A stretch of DNA of 64,000 nt from Oasisia sp. SBJ-2009 (lineage: Eukaryota; Annelida; Polychaeta; Sabellida; Siboglinidae): NCBI GenBank assembly GCA_964017155.1, contig OZ024857.1, forward strand, positions 31,663,542 to 31,727,541, read 5' to 3'. This document shows, piece after piece, positions 63,018 through 64,000 of the stretch. How positions within the stretch are numbered: the first letter of the stretch is position 1; each line of letters starts with the position of its first letter. The translations under genes and the position numbers were made by a program. The notes under the pieces were generated by a model, which did no database searches, had not been told where the DNA came from, and was given only the letters and a program-made list of their open reading frames with translations.

Positions 63018-63929
63018 CTGGAACAAAATGAAAAGACAAGAAACGTGAGGTACATAACTAAAATGGGGGTATCAGTAGGCCTTACGTGATAGTAAGTAAT
63101 TTTGTTCAGTGATCAGTGACTCCACCTGGTGATTAATGCTAAGTTACTGATGAATAAGCAGTGACACTAGGTGTCACTGCAGTTTGACCATTAGGAAGGT
63201 GTAAGGATTTGAGGGATAGCAGTAGAGCAAGCAATGAACCTGAGGCACAAGGTTGTTTGCCTGAAAGAAATGAGAATTTGCTTTGGTGAGTTGAATGTGT
63301 TACAGGGTTGGCACGTTTTTCCCACCCTGATAAATACCGGGTAGTAAATACCATCCTGGGGAAAATCTCAAATAGTGGTAAATACCAGACTACCTGGGAA
63401 ATGCTCTTAAAAGGATTAAATTTGAACCATTTTTGCAATACAAGTTACCGTACCATGACCATAATGATACATGTGTAAACATCAGTACATGTACTGGTTT
63501 TTGTTAACAATTATAATTATAGTAAGACTGAAAACAACAATACTAGAACTAAATATTACATTCCAAACTATATTCAATGGCAGTGTCGCATGTTCACCTT
63601 TATGTGTTGCCAATTCACTATGCAATTTCAAAGAAACAAAGTACTTCAGGTATATACTAATAAGTACAATATTAATATTCTGTTACTAAAACACTGGAAA
63701 AACAACATAAGGCATAAATTGCATTTATCATCAAACTGTATTTTACTAATGCCCACAGAAGAGTTTATTAATTATCAATCTGTTCTAATGTTACTGTGTC
63801 ACAGTGATCTGCTCTATCCACTCTACCAGTCCAACTCAGTGCTATTCTAAACACATATTTCTGTTTATATGTTATCCCAATTATGACATTTATTAAACAC
63901 AAATACATAACATATACAAATTTTATATT

Positions 63930-63969
<40 letters not shown>

Positions 63970-64000
63970 ATGGGCATTCTTTCAATAGATATTGAATGGA
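63018..64000. other. Upstream intron to window edge
   Basis: No further exon of the LDLR-A gene could be supported. CAGGGTTGGCACGTTTTTCCCA (about 63303) with repeated TAAATACC words resembles the end of a hAT-type MITE. Confidence 0.35.
63932..63967. repeat. (TA)n microsatellite
   Basis: Uninterrupted TA dinucleotides near the right edge. Confidence 0.95.

Overview
This is eukaryotic DNA, almost certainly from an invertebrate animal. Genes are split by long AT-rich introns with GT/AG borders, microsatellites are abundant, and DNA transposons, LINEs and LTR-element pieces are dense. The mix (piggyBac, hAT, Mutator/Kolobok-like, endonuclease-RT LINEs, a tRNA-derived SINE) would fit a marine lophotrochozoan such as a mollusc, but the sequence does not fix the species.

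Two host genes are supported, both on the minus strand. The first is a complete Caprin (Caprin-1-like) gene of 12 coding exons, from the ATG at 48944 to the stop at 4586. All splice phases agree and the predicted protein is 677 residues. It has an N-terminal conserved helical region, a G3BP-binding-like motif, a Q-rich middle with a pure Q run, and an RGG-rich tail, as expected of an RNA-granule protein. The second is the 3' part of a gene for a single-pass membrane protein with an LDL-receptor class A repeat and a cytoplasmic tail carrying two PPxY motifs (exons 62874-63017 and 59226-59779). Its 5' exons lie beyond the right edge.

The rest is mobile-element landscape, mostly inside Caprin introns. 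From left to right: a MITE (1568-2296), a SINE head (about 2943-3013), old TTAA-related repeats (3031-3886, 7788-8653), a palindromic minisatellite (13708-13890), a decayed Mutator/Kolobok-like transposase (about 15505-17621), TTAA-flanked MITEs (22199-23332, 29330-30181, 60609-61459), LINE fragments, a pair of (TA)n-centred perfect palindromes (34033-34322), a near-intact piggyBac element with clear TTAA duplications (37237-39875), a hAT element with an 8-bp duplication (43411-45540) nested in a larger inverted-repeat element, LTR-like segments, a gypsy RT fragment (about 50029-50290) and a damaged LINE between two microsatellites (about 50790-54155).

The most unusual observation concerns the Mutator/Kolobok-like transposase. 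Its stop codon is followed 23 bases later by a canonical replication-dependent histone mRNA stem-loop (17645-17660) with a purine-rich tract downstream. Its upstream region carries an exact E2F-type site and CCAAT boxes. This suggests a transposon whose mRNA was made and processed like a histone message and so was expressed in S phase.
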